From positions 1,855,746 to 1,888,250 of the forward strand of contig NZ_CM020866.1 of NCBI RefSeq assembly GCF_009866525.1: 32,505 nt of DNA, written 5' to 3'. The notes beneath the pieces are model-generated. The model made no database searches and was not told the origin of the DNA. It saw only the letters and a list, made by a program, of their open reading frames with translations. Source of the DNA: Spiroplasma poulsonii. GTDB lineage: Bacteria > Bacillota_I > Bacilli_A > Mycoplasmatales > Mycoplasmataceae. Shown piece after piece: positions 1-9,371 of the stretch. Position numbers and translations under genes: made by a program. Numbering within the stretch: the stretch's first letter is position 1; every line of letters starts with the position of its first letter.

Positions 1-790
1 ATTTGTTTTTCACCATCACTTAATATTAATATTTTAGTATCTTCATTAATATCATAAGTATCCATTGATTTAAAAATTTTATCAATAAAATTATCAATTT
101 AGATTTATCATTTTTATTCTTATGATTTTTATTCATCATTTGAAAAACGCCTTTTTTCTTTTTCATTTTTTTTCTGTTTTTTGTTGATTTTTCTTCATCA
201 ACACCAACATGCATAGTTGAAAGAAAATATTTTATTTTCAACTCTTTTTTTATTTTTCTCACATAGGTTCAAATGCCCCATCAATTTGAATATATAAAAC
301 ATTATTTGGAATTTTAATTTTATTGTTATTTTTATTACTAATGTAATCGGTTTCTTCTAAATCTGCATTTTTAAAAATATTAGATATTGTTCTTTCACTA
401 AGATTAGCGTTTTCGACAGTATCTAAAATATCTTTATATCTTTTTCCATCGCCTAAAAATGAAGTAATTTTATTTATTAAATTTTGTTCATTTCTTTGGT
501 ATTTTTTTAAACCTAATTCTTCATCCAAAGGATAGTGGTTTATATATTCATTTTTTTCTTCATCATATTTAACATATCTTCGTCTTTTTAAATTTATATC
601 TCCATCTTCTGTTTTAATTGTTTTTTGGTATTTTTGATACAACCTTATATCCTTGTAATATTTTTCCTTGTTGATATAATTTAAAATATCTCATTATCTC
701 TTTCAATCAAGAAATTTTTAGTTTCATTGTTTGTTTCTATTATTTTATTTTCTTTATAATTTCCTAATAAATTTTTGTTTTAATTCCATT
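1..790 (-). pseudogene. Degenerate ISLre2/UPF0236-type transposase, continues past the left edge
   Basis: The minus strand encodes pieces of a transposase of the UPF0236/ISLre2 type that align with the intact copy at 12675-14012: an arginine-rich KRRRY segment, a PLDE-like block, a helix-turn-helix-like stretch ending in SERTISNIFKNA, and YIQIDGAFEP. The longest open piece is 259-642. Around 245-262 the frame is lost (EPMWEK is followed by a stop) and continues in another frame to about position 26. A further shift lies near 60-95, just before an ILILSDGE segment. The N-terminal part (640-790) is broken in several frames. The protein is clearly diverged from the two near-identical copies elsewhere in the window, so it is a separate and older element. 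Not functional. Confidence 0.75.
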
Positions 791-896
791 TTATAATTTC
801 CTTTCTTAATTAAAAAAATATTTTAAATTATGCTAGTTAATAAATTATGATATTTAATACTTAATATTATTTTATCAAAATGGGGGTACATGAAAA

Positions 897-2637
897 ATGC
901 AGGATTTTACAAAAATTAATAACAAAAAACGAATTACTAGTTATGAACATTTAAATAAAAAATATGATTTGAATTTTAGTGACTATAATTTTGGTTTTGA
1001 TTGAGAAGTATTTAAAGAATTTGTTGGTGATAGTTATGCCCGATATTTTACTTCGCCAACTTTTTTTAAGTTTGTTTCAGCGGGGCGTGGTACTAATAAA
1101 ACATGAAATCATTTAGCAGAAAAATTATTTTTTGCTTGTAATTTTACAGATGCTTCATCTAATATTTTACGAAGATATGCCAACACCCACGAAGATACTA
1201 CATTTGGCGATACAATTAATGTCTGTAATTATCTATATGATAAATATGGGATTGATATAGGACCCGACAATGAAAATGGTATTGTTTTGACCTAAAAATG
1301 TTAAAGAAGGCGGCGAGATTGTTTTTCCTAGTGGTGTTCGCATTGCTTTTGCGGGTTATGCTAATGGTAATAAAATTATGGGTAAAGTTGGTAAAGGTAG
1401 CGGTATTATATCGGCGTGAACAGATGAAATGATACATGCCGAAGAAAAAGAAATCTTAACTGATAAAGAATTAGATAAAAGATATAATAATTTAAGAGTT
1501 TCAATGTTTCGTTCTAAAAGTTTAAAAGTATCTTATGAAAAATATACCGATGAAAATAATAATGAACAATATAATCTAGATAATTCTATTCCTGTAAAAG
1601 AATTATCTTGGACATTTCAAGAATGAGATAACATAGCAAAACAACATATAACAGTAACAACATATTTTCATAAAACATATTCTAATCAATTTACTTTTAA
1701 TCCTTTTGATAAATACCATGTATTTTATGAAAAATTTGTAACCCCATATTTACCCTTAAATGAAAGAATTAAAAATATTTTAAAAGAACATAACCAAGTA
1801 TATTCAGAAAACAAACAAGCATTTAATGGTTTGGGTATTTTTAATTTACGATTAACAATGGGTTCTGTATGAAATAAAATACCTGATATTACTAAAAAAC
1901 TTGTTTTAGCAAATAAAGAAGGGCGACCTGATTTATTTGAACTTGAATACTACGGTTTTGAATATAACGATAATGACCCCAGTATTTATGTTTTACGAAA
2001 TTATCGTAAATATATTAAAGAGTATAATTTACAAGATTTTTATAATTCCAATACAAAACAGTATCAATTTGATAGTTATTCAATTGGTGTGGATTATGCT
2101 AATGGTAGTGAAGACCATACAGTGTTTTTATTTAGTGGTTATAAAATTAATGAAAATAATGAATATGATAAATATTTAATTGAAGAAAATGTTGTTACAC
2201 CTAAAAACACAATGAATTTAAATGAAATAGTTGAATATTATGGACAATGAATAATTAATACATTTGATAAATTTGATGATTTTGAAATATGCTACATTTC
2301 ATTATGATATTAATGCCCACGACTTTATGCAAAAATTACAAGAAGATATTTATCCTTATTTGGGTTATAAAATTAAAAATGTTTAAAGCCAAAAAAACAT
2401 CAGACATCCCTTAATAAAGAAGCAGGTATAATAAATCGTGTAACATGAATAAGAAAAATGTTTGTTCAAGGCAAAATATATGGCACATTAGATAACTTTC
2501 CATTTTTAGATAAATGCATTAGTGAACTAAGATTTAGTGACACCAAAACAAACACACCCGATAGTAAAATGTATCATGACCCATATGATGCTTTGTTTTA
2601 TGGTTCTTATCCATATCGTTTTAAAATGGGAATATAA
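897..2637 (+). pseudogene. Phage terminase large subunit, frameshifted remnant
   Basis: Read with TGA as Trp, this is a large-terminase-like protein of about 570 residues split over several frames. The first frame (897-1295) contains an ATPase P-loop-like SAGRGTNKTW. The frame shifts near 1285. The second frame carries GIISAWTDEM, a plausible Walker B, and GVDYANGSEDHT, a typical start of the RuvC-like nuclease domain. Further shifts lie near 2290 and 2370-2405. The last piece has SDTKTNTPDSKMYHDPYDAL, typical of the terminase C-terminus. A GGGGGT ribosome site lies 9 bases before ATG 897. It is a different terminase type from the one at 14679-16139, so it comes from another phage or from the lost packaging module of phage A. 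Four frameshifts make function very unlikely. Confidence 0.8.
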
Positions 2638-2656
2638 AAAAGGTTTTTAAAACCTT
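2635..2656 (-). terminator. Likely terminator of the S1-domain gene
   Basis: A short inverted repeat (AAGGTT/AACCTT) is followed, on the minus strand, by a run of about six T. It lies about 50 bases after the S1 gene stop codon. On the plus strand it also falls directly after the terminase remnant but lacks a T-run there. Confidence 0.5.
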
Positions 2657-2705
2657 CTAACATTTATAAATTTTATTTACTTTTTATTTATTAAATAATT
2701 GGTAT

Positions 2706-3002
2706 TTAATGACTTTCTAAACTAGGTGATTTTTCTTGTATTTCATTACCATCATCATTTTTCAATAGTTCAGGATGACAATTTTTATAACTTAATTTAA
2801 GATGTTTTCTAACTGTATTAAAATCTAACACCTCAACTTCAATTTCATCACCAATATCAAAAAAATCTTTAATATCTTTAACAAAGTAATCTGAAACTTC
2901 ACTAATATGGATTAAACCATCAGCCTTTTCTGCTCTACAAAAAGCACCATAAGGTGTAACGTTTGTTATTTTAACATTAACTTTATTTCCTTTTTTATAC
3001 AT
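2706..3002 (-). CDS. S1 RNA-binding domain protein
   Basis: 98 residues. Residues 1-73 form a single S1 (OB-fold) domain: KKGNKVNVKITNVTPYGAF, then GLIHISEVSDYFVKDIKDFF and a GDEIEVEVLDFN strand ending in LKLSYK. This is the pattern of the small Firmicutes S1 proteins (YugI/CvfD, general stress protein 13 type), which bind RNA or ribosomes. The tail (about 74-98) is charged and unstructured. A GGAAG ribosome site lies about 12 bases upstream of the ATG. It is the only gene here that looks like a normal host gene, and it has its own terminator. Whether it was carried with the phage DNA cannot be told from the sequence. Confidence 0.85.
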   Translation of the reverse strand: MYKKGNKVNVKITNVTPYGAFCRAEKADGLIHISEVSDYFVKDIKDFFDIGDEIEVEVLDFNTVRKHLKLSYKNCHPELLKNDDGNEIQEKSPSLESH

Positions 3003-3066
3003 AAATTAAATATACTTCCTTTTTTTAAATAATTTAATTATATCATTAAGACTATAAAAAATCATT

Positions 3067-3297
3067 TGCAGGAATTGGGCGAGCGGTTGATTTTCTTAAA
3101 TTTTTGTGATAAAATGACTTACAAGTTAAAAAAATTTTTGAGATTCTTTCAAACAAATTTGGGAACCTTTATAAAATTCTTCGCTTAACGCTTAGAATTT
3201 TTCCCAAGTATTTTGAAAAGCGCGGCAAAAGTTTTTTTAAACTTTAAGTTATTTTTCACAAAACTATCGAAAATCACCGCGAGCCCAGATTAATGCA
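3067..3297. repeat. Imperfect ~230 bp inverted repeat (long hairpin)
   Basis: The left arm (from 3067) and the reverse complement of the right arm (to 3297) align over about 110 bases. Matching blocks include TGCA..AAT, TGGGC..GCGGT, GATTTTC, TTTTGTGA, AAAAT.ACTTA, AAGTT.AAAAAAA, TTTCAAA, TTGGGAA and AAATTCT. The palindrome is centred near 3182 and its ends are GC-richer than the surroundings. Such structures occur as MITE-like elements or as inverted copies of a viral end. It separates the S1 gene from the RIP cassette. A small palindrome (CGCTTAACGCTTAG) sits at the centre. Confidence 0.65.
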
Positions 3298-3319
3298 GTA
3301 TAATCACAATAATAAACAT
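3290..3319 (-). pseudogene. Start of a lost gene with a very strong ribosome binding site
   Basis: On the minus strand a near-perfect Shine-Dalgarno sequence, AAAGGAGGTGA (3324-3334), precedes ATG 3319. The reading frame starts with hydrophobic residues (MFIIVIIL) but stops after nine codons, exactly where the palindromic repeat begins. It probably is the 5' end of a small membrane protein, such as those of Spiroplasma filamentous viruses, cut by the repeat. The assignment to a virus is a guess. Confidence 0.4.
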
Positions 3320-3364
3320 ATATTCACCTCCTTTCTAAAATAAACATATTTAAAAATGCTTGAC

Positions 3365-3391
3365 TTGCATATATATATATATATATATAAT
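3365..3391 (+). promoter_or_regulatory. Promoter of the RIP gene with a TA-repeat spacer
   Basis: TTGCAT (3365-3370) and TATAAT (3386-3391) are separated by 15 bases that are nothing but alternating A and T. A second possible -35, TTGACT, starts at 3360 and is 20 bases away. The usual spacing is about 17. The dinucleotide tract is the kind that gains and loses units by strand slippage, so promoter strength may vary. An equivalent promoter lies before the effector of phage B (22626-22654), with a 17-base spacer. Confidence 0.65.
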
Positions 3392-3442
3392 GTCAATAGG
3401 TCTTGATAAAAATTTGCAAGATTAAATAAAGGAAATAACGAA

Positions 3443-4789
3443 ATGAAAAAACTTTTAAGTTTATTAAGTGTATTAACTATTAGTGGAACTACAATGCCAA
3501 CATTGGTTGCTAATATAAGTTATCCTTACAATAATTCAGATACAAGAATATCTTTTCAAGATAATCATGAAGAATGAGGATGGGGACCATCAAGAGGAAG
3601 AATTGATTTTAATGTTTTATCAAAAAAAATTGAATTTGGTGGTTTTGGATATGCTGATAATAAATTTGATACTTCAGTAACTATTCGTATTACAGATGAA
3701 AATAAAAATATTGTTAAAACAATTTTTATTAATAAAAATAAATCTTTAAATGATATTATTAGAGAATATAATTTACAAAATGGTATTGATTATAAAAATG
3801 GTTATTCTATTGATATTTGATCAGAAAAAGCAAATTCAACAATTTTTCATTATAAAAATAATTTAAATAATCGTGTATGAAATCTTTCAACCGGACCTCA
3901 TACTGAAAAATTTATAATAATGAATGATAAATTGTGAGAGCCAAATATTTTAATAGAAAAATTTCCTAATTTAATAACTAGACCATTAGTTAGACGAACA
4001 AGTAATAATAATCAAAATAATTATGCACCAAATTTAGTAATAGATGAATGAGATGACAATCTTAGTCAATATTATGATTCTTTAATTAGTGTTGTAGATT
4101 ATTTAAATAGAGAAGGAATAATAGAACAATTTGGCAGAACGAACGGCACTTACCGTTTAACTAACCAAAATGGATATTTTATTATAGGTATACAATTTCA
4201 AGGTTTATCTAGTTTAAATAATACTGTTGAATTAGTTTTTGATAGATCAAATTTATATCTTCAAGGATTTATATTAAGAGAAGATAATGGTAGACAAAAT
4301 AGTGCTGATGGAACATATTATTATTTTTCAGATAGTACTTATAGAACAAATTTAGGAATTAATCATTTAACTAATGTTAATTTAAATTTTGGAGGAAGTT
4401 ATACTAATTTAATCGCTGATGGAGATCTTAATATTTCTTCACAATCATTATTTAGTTCTTTTCGATTTTTAGCATCTTTTAATAATAGCAATCAACAAAG
4501 AATAAATATATCATCAAATTTAATGCGTATAATTTTAGCTACTTCAGAATCACTTAGATTTAACAATATAATTAGTACGATTCAACGTAATAATAATCCT
4601 ATTTCATGGAGAAGCTATTTCTCAAATTTATTAACTAATTGAGGTTCAATGAGTCAAGAATTTATAAGACGAGTAAATAATATGAATAATGGTGTGCAAA
4701 TTTGAGATCATGTTAATGATAATTCTAGTAGAATTTCTCCAGCTTTAATGGCTTTTCTTTTAAATATAAGAATATTAAATAATAAATAA
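3443..4789 (+). CDS. Secreted ribosome-inactivating protein (ricin A-like rRNA N-glycosidase)
   Basis: 448 residues. Residues 1-23 are a Sec signal peptide (MKKLLSLLSVLTISG..PTLVA). About 24-215 is an N-terminal region I do not recognise. About 215-440 matches the RIP fold, and every key residue of ricin A is in place. The substrate-stacking tyrosines are Y272 in NLYLQGF (ricin Y80) and Y320 in FGGSYTNL (ricin Y123). The catalytic pair is E369/R372 in TSESLRF (ricin E177/R180). W400 in NWGSMS matches W211. The spacings agree with ricin within a few residues. The family removes one adenine from the sarcin-ricin loop of eukaryotic 28S rRNA. Several RIPs are known from Spiroplasma poulsonii, where they act against parasitoid wasps and nematodes of the insect host. 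W400 is encoded by TGA. AAAGGAAA lies 9 bases before the ATG. The gene is first in a two-gene unit with the lipoprotein at 4879. Confidence 0.9.
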
Positions 4790-4878
4790 TTAAAATTTCT
4801 TATAATAGGAATAAATTGAGTTTATTCCTATTTTTAATTAAATTATCAAAATTTATAAAAAACACAAAGGAGATAAAT

Positions 4879-5364
4879 ATGAAAAAAATATTAAGTCTTT
4901 TAGGAACAATAACTTTAATTGGAACAAGTACAACCAGTTTAGTTGCTTGTAATACATCACAATATAGTGAAGAACAATTAAAAAAACAAAAAGAAAAATA
5001 CAAAATAGATACAAAAGATGGTATTTTAGAATGAATAGCACCACAAGAAAAACCATTTAATCAAATTGATAATAAATGATATTTTGTTGTATGAAAAACT
5101 AATAATTGAAATATTACTAAGTTTAAAAATAATACTTTAATAAATAGATGACATCCAAGTATTGAAATTGACAATAAAAATGAAGATGAAAATTATAAAT
5201 TAAATTTAGAATGAATAAGGGGACATGGAACAATCGTTATTCGTTCTTATAGTGTTATAAGTGATTGACCTGCTCCTAGATTTAAAACAATTTATCGATG
5301 AAATTTAGATACAAATATGCCCAATTTAATTGTTGGTAAAGATGGTATTATAAAAGTTAATTAA
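4879..5364 (+). CDS. Lipoprotein of the phage A cargo cassette
   Basis: 161 residues. It has a signal peptide and lipobox (SLVAC, Cys25), so the mature protein should be lipid-anchored on the outer face of the membrane. AAAGGAG precedes the ATG. After a charged linker comes a Trp-rich domain (about 52-161) starting WIAPQEKPFNQIDNKW and ending near RWNLDTN..., then a short tail ending DGIIKVN. It is homologous to the lipoprotein at 21048-21566 in both leader and domain. Residues 58-142 are almost identical, also in DNA, to residues 456-540 of the convergent tail-type protein (5394-7820). It follows the RIP gene by 90 bases. The function is unknown. Adhesion, protection from superinfection, or partnering with the secreted effector are all possible. 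Confidence 0.85.
5050..5304 (+). repeat. Inverted repeat arm 1, in the lipoprotein gene
   Basis: This 255 bp arm pairs with the reverse complement of 6201-6455. From about 5085 to 5304 I count only a handful of substitutions. From 5050 to 5085 there are a few more. The reading frame is the same in both genes. Confidence 0.85.
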
Positions 5365-5365
5365 T

Positions 5366-5395
5366 AAAAAAGTCATTTATTAAAATGACTTTTTT
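5366..5395. terminator. Bidirectional terminator between lipoprotein and tail-type gene
   Basis: A 13-base stem (AAAAAAGTCATTT with AAATGACTTTTTT) has a 4-base loop, with T-runs on both strands. It separates two convergent genes. Its right end overlaps the stop codon of the minus-strand gene. Confidence 0.85.
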
Positions 5396-7820
5396 ATATT
5401 TCTAATGTAATTAATGATAATTTTTCATTGTTTTTATTAAATAGTTGTAAATTATCAATATTAATTTGTTCTCTTACTGATGGATATAAAAATATTACAC
5501 TATTTGATTGTTTTAGAAAATTAACAACCGCAATGTTTGAATAAGATTTTTCATATTCAATACCATTTTTATATAAATATCAAACATTAAATTCTATTAA
5601 TTGTAAATATGTATCTCTATCTTTTCCGCTGACTTTAGTTCCAATTTGTGTTTTTTCGATTAATTCTAAGTTTATATATTTTCCTTCAATAATTTTTTCA
5701 TTTGGTTTTTCAATAAAAATATTTATATCATAGCTTCCATAACCTCATATACCAGATATTTCAATTTGATTTAAATTAAATAATTTTTTATCATAAGTTA
5801 TTTTAATATTATCTACAACTAAATTTTTAGTCATATCCATTCAAAATGTTTTAGAATAAAGTAATCTATATCGTTGTGAATAATAGTCTAAATAGTCTTC
5901 TATTTTGTTATTAGAAACAATTAAACTAATTAAATATTTACCATATTCGCCATCAGATAATTTAATTTCTGCTGGAATAAGAGAAGGAATATTGTTTGTT
6001 TCTAATTCATTTGTTATTGATAATCAATTAAAATAATTTGCTTCTAATTTATAAATAGGGTTTTCTGAAATATCTTTGTTTTTAGAATTTATTTTAATTT
6101 CATTATCATCATTGTTAATGTTATTTTGTTGTTTTAAATTTCAATCTGTAATTTGTCCTGTATTTGGATTAATTTGAGGTTTAAGAGGTTCATCAATACC
6201 ATTTCATCGATAAATTGTTTTAAATCTAGGAGCAGGTCAATCACTTATAACACTATAAGAGCGAATAACGATTGTTCCATGTCCCCTTATTCATTCTAAA
6301 TTTAATTTATAATTTTCATCTTCATTTTTACTGTCAATTTCAATACTTGGATGTCATCTATTTATTAAAGTATTATTTTTAAACTTAGTAATATTTCAGT
6401 TATTAGTTTTTCAAACAACAAAATAATACTTATTATCAACTGTATTAAATGGTTTATCATTTGCATAAACTTCTTGTCAATAATTTATTGGTTCAGGTGG
6501 AATGGGGGCGTTATCACTAAAATTAAAATATAATGAATTTAATTGAACTTTACAATGTTCGAATAATCAATATCCTATTTCTGTTGTTGAATTAGGGGTT
6601 GATATTAATTCAAAATAATATGGAGCAATTAATTTAACATCATCATTATAACCTTTATTAATGGCATATTTGCTATACGTATAATTTGAAAGCATATAAA
6701 TAATTTGTTTAAATCTTTTAACAGATTGATCATTAATAGATGTAGAATTATCTAATTTTCAGTTTTCAAATAAACCATCAATAACATCTTCGGGTTTTTG
6801 TCCTTCAAATTTTTGACGTAGTTCAGCTGCTTTATTGTTAGGATTACCTTTTTCATCGTATTTTGCCCCTTGAAATTTTCTATCATAATTATAACGATAT
6901 GTTAAATAATTTAATAAAACTTTTTCTAAACCATTCTTATTTACTAAATCTAAAATATCTTTACCTTGAATATAGTTTTGGGCGATACTTCATGGTAAAA
7001 AACTTTCGGTAAATCAATACTGAAATATTCGTACATTAGGACTAGTTTCAATTGGCATTGATAATAATGGAACTAAACTAGCATTTTCAATATTTGATGA
7101 TGGATAAGAATAAACACCATTGACATTACCTCAACACTTAATATTTCCAAACAACATTGATTTAGGGTACTTAATTTTAATCCCAGTAAAAACAGTATTC
7201 TCGGGCAATGATTTTTGTAAAACTAAGTGAATACTATTCTGATTTTTTCATTTAAAATCAGTCACTTTAACTAAATGAGTAGATTTAATAATGTTAACTT
7301 CATCTGGTGAATAAGGGCGTTTGTATTCTTCAATGATATAGCATTCATTTTTATTGTCTTCGGTAATTGGTTCATTAATAGATACTACTTTTAAGTCGTA
7401 AGATTCTAAAAATGTTTTATCTTGTTTTGAAATATCATTAATTAAGATATCTTTTTCATCAATCATCACATAACTTGTACTATTATCTTGGATTGTGGTG
7501 TTTTGCTGAATTTGTAATTTAAAATTAAAGTCACTAATTTCATAACCAATAATTTTAATATATTCATCTTTGTCAATAAAACCGATTTTAACGCTATTTT
7601 GAGAGTAGTTTAAGGTAGGTTTTTGTTTTGTCTTAACAAGATTATTAATTTTATAAATATATAAGGTTCTGGCACGGTCTTCTGTAAATAATTGTTCTAA
7701 GTCAGGGTCTCTATATTGTGATTGATTAGCAAAATCTAGCGGAATACTATCAATTGAATAATCAATTGGTTCATCATTTTCTGATAATTGTGCTAACATT
7801 TTTTCTGATGGTTTTAACAT
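5394..7820 (-). CDS. Large tail-type structural protein of phage A with an embedded lipoprotein domain
   Basis: 808 residues, open throughout when TGA is read as Trp. It lies 14 bases after the portal-like gene and has its own ribosome site (AAGGAG, 11 bases upstream). It sits at the same place as the 1071-residue protein of phage B: directly after the portal and convergent with a lipoprotein gene. No hallmark motif was recognised. A tail, tail-tip or receptor-binding role is inferred from position and size. Residues 456-540 are nearly identical to residues 58-142 of the lipoprotein at 4879-5364. They are followed by a low-complexity linker (PQINPNTGQ, then Asn-rich) and a C-terminal domain of about 230 residues. 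The embedded domain looks like a recent insertion or gene conversion. If it binds a surface ligand it would be the obvious host-range determinant, but this is inference. Confidence 0.7.
6201..6455 (-). repeat. Inverted repeat arm 2, in the tail-type gene
   Basis: Partner of 5050-5304 in opposite orientation. It codes for residues 456-540 of the tail-type protein. The 896 bp between the arms contain the 3' ends of both genes and the shared terminator. Confidence 0.85.
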
Positions 7821-7834
7821 TATTCTTGTTCTCC

Positions 7835-9073
7835 TTATCCATTAGGTATATTGATAATAGTTTCGTTATTTTTTAGTTGTCTGTTTAAAGTAGCATTTAC
7901 TGGTAAACGAATATCAACAATTAACTCGTCAATATTTTTAATATTGAATGTTCTACCGTTTAAAATCGCATTATCATATTTAATTAACTTAATAATAAAT
8001 TCAGTTAATTTAATTTCTCTAATATATATCATTTGTTCATATGATGCGTTTGTTTGAATATTTACTCCCGCAACTTCTGCTTGAGTTTGTTGGGCTCCTT
8101 TAGCGATTGCGGGAACATGATGGCGATTTATTTTATAGTAATTAGTTAATAATCAATCATATATTTTGGTTAATTGTTCACCTTTAAAATTACCAGCAAT
8201 ATAGTCTACTGGTTGAAAATTACTATCAGGGTCTCCTTCAACTAATAACAAGTCATTTTCAATAAATGAAGCTAACATTTTGCTAATTTCTTGGTCAACT
8301 ACACCAGTAACTCCATTAGTATTAATGGTAAATTTACCACTATTTAATAATGGGTCTAACATTATCTTTTCAGCAATAATATCTAAAATACTAGCGAATT
8401 GTTTGCCATAACGAGCAGAAGGTTCAAAATTAGGGTTGTTAGGAATAATTTCAATTGGAATAAAATTAAGTGGTAATATTTCTTTTCTTTGTAATGTTGT
8501 ATAGTTATTTCATTTTACATCATCAATATATAAATCGGTAATAGTACTGTATAATCGTGTTTTTAACTTTCTAATAACTTTTACTTGTTTAGTTATATAA
8601 TCAATTTCTAATTTTTCAGTAATAAAAACACTCTGGTCATTTTTAATATAAGGATCATAATCAAAAGTACAAGATACTAAATTACCCAATTCGTCATATT
8701 GGTCATTGTAAAAATCAATCGTAATAAAATTAAGTTTTGAATTATTAGCAAAAATAAAGTATGCACCTTTACCATTTTTATTAATTTTATATTCGTTATA
8801 TCAATTCTTATTAGTAAAGTCTTGCATTTTTAAAAAGTTATTAATTAATTTAGTATCTAATTGTTGATTAGTAAGTGGATTATAAATGCTAATTTCTAAA
8901 TCTCGTGGATTTAAAAAATTAGCATTATCTTCACAAATTCTTTTTTCTAAAATTTCATTATGTTTTTGAACAGTAACATTTTTACGATTAGTAATCGTTG
9001 ATGCTAAATTAAGATAATAACTATCAATATCATAATCTTTTTTTATTTTCTTTTTTGCTGGTAACATTCCCAT
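7835..9073 (-). CDS. Portal-like protein of phage A
   Basis: 412 residues. A strong ribosome site (AGAGGTGAT) precedes MGMLPAKKK. The middle part has IIPNNPNFEPSARYGKQF, then a helical region with DIIAEKIMLDPLLNSG. The C-terminal third has AIAKGAQQTQAEVAG followed by a long helix (YIREIKLTEFIIKLIKYDN). That resembles the clip/stem arrangement of phage portal proteins, where a Q/T/E-rich segment follows a loop and precedes the last helices. Its place just before the tail-type gene matches the portal (16410-17801) of phage B, although the sequences differ strongly. As a portal it would form the dodecameric DNA gate of the head. The family assignment is by pattern and position, not by a diagnostic motif. 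Confidence 0.6.
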
Positions 9074-9086
9074 TTATATCACCTCT

Positions 9087-9356
9087 TTATTTTGTATCTT
9101 CTTTTTTAATAACATCTTCAATAATATCTTGTTTTTGTTGTTTGTTATGTGTTTTGATAAATCTAATTGTTTCAATAATTAAAACAATTACCCCAAAACT
9201 ATTAAACATTGCACCAATAATTACATATGCAGGTCAACCAATTCCTAATTTAGTAGGTCCTATAAAACAAATAATAATTCCTACAATAAAAAACAATGAT
9301 GAAACTCCAAAAATTTTCAAAAACATAATTACATCTTTAATAGTTAATTTTGGCAT
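9087..9356 (-). CDS. Small two-helix membrane protein, holin-like
   Basis: 89 residues. There are two predicted transmembrane helices, about 10-30 (VIMFLKIFGVSSLFFIVGII) and 39-63 (WPAYVIIGAMFNSFGVIVLI), followed by a charged tail rich in Lys, Gln and Asp (THNKQQKQD, VIKKEDTK). AAAGGAGATGAT precedes the ATG. It lies between the connector and portal-like genes in a tight run. Size and topology fit a class II holin, but a structural membrane protein is equally possible. Confidence 0.55.
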
Positions 9357-9371
9357 AATATCATCTCCTTT

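Noticed and set aside
1216..1437. Open frame on the minus strand
   Set aside because: It is antisense to the terminase remnant, has no ribosome site and resembles nothing.
1937..2179. Open frame on the plus strand
   Set aside because: It is an out-of-frame reading of the terminase remnant.
3371..3390. TA tract as a simple low-complexity feature
   Set aside because: Not dismissed as noise, because it fills exactly the space between -35 and -10 and recurs at 22632-22648.
4800..5056. Open frames on the minus strand across the lipoprotein start
   Set aside because: Antisense to the signal peptide region; the plus-strand gene has a ribosome site, lipobox and homologue.
7851..8057. Hydrophobic open frame on the plus strand
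   Set aside because: Antisense shadow of the portal-like gene; AT-rich antisense often looks hydrophobic.
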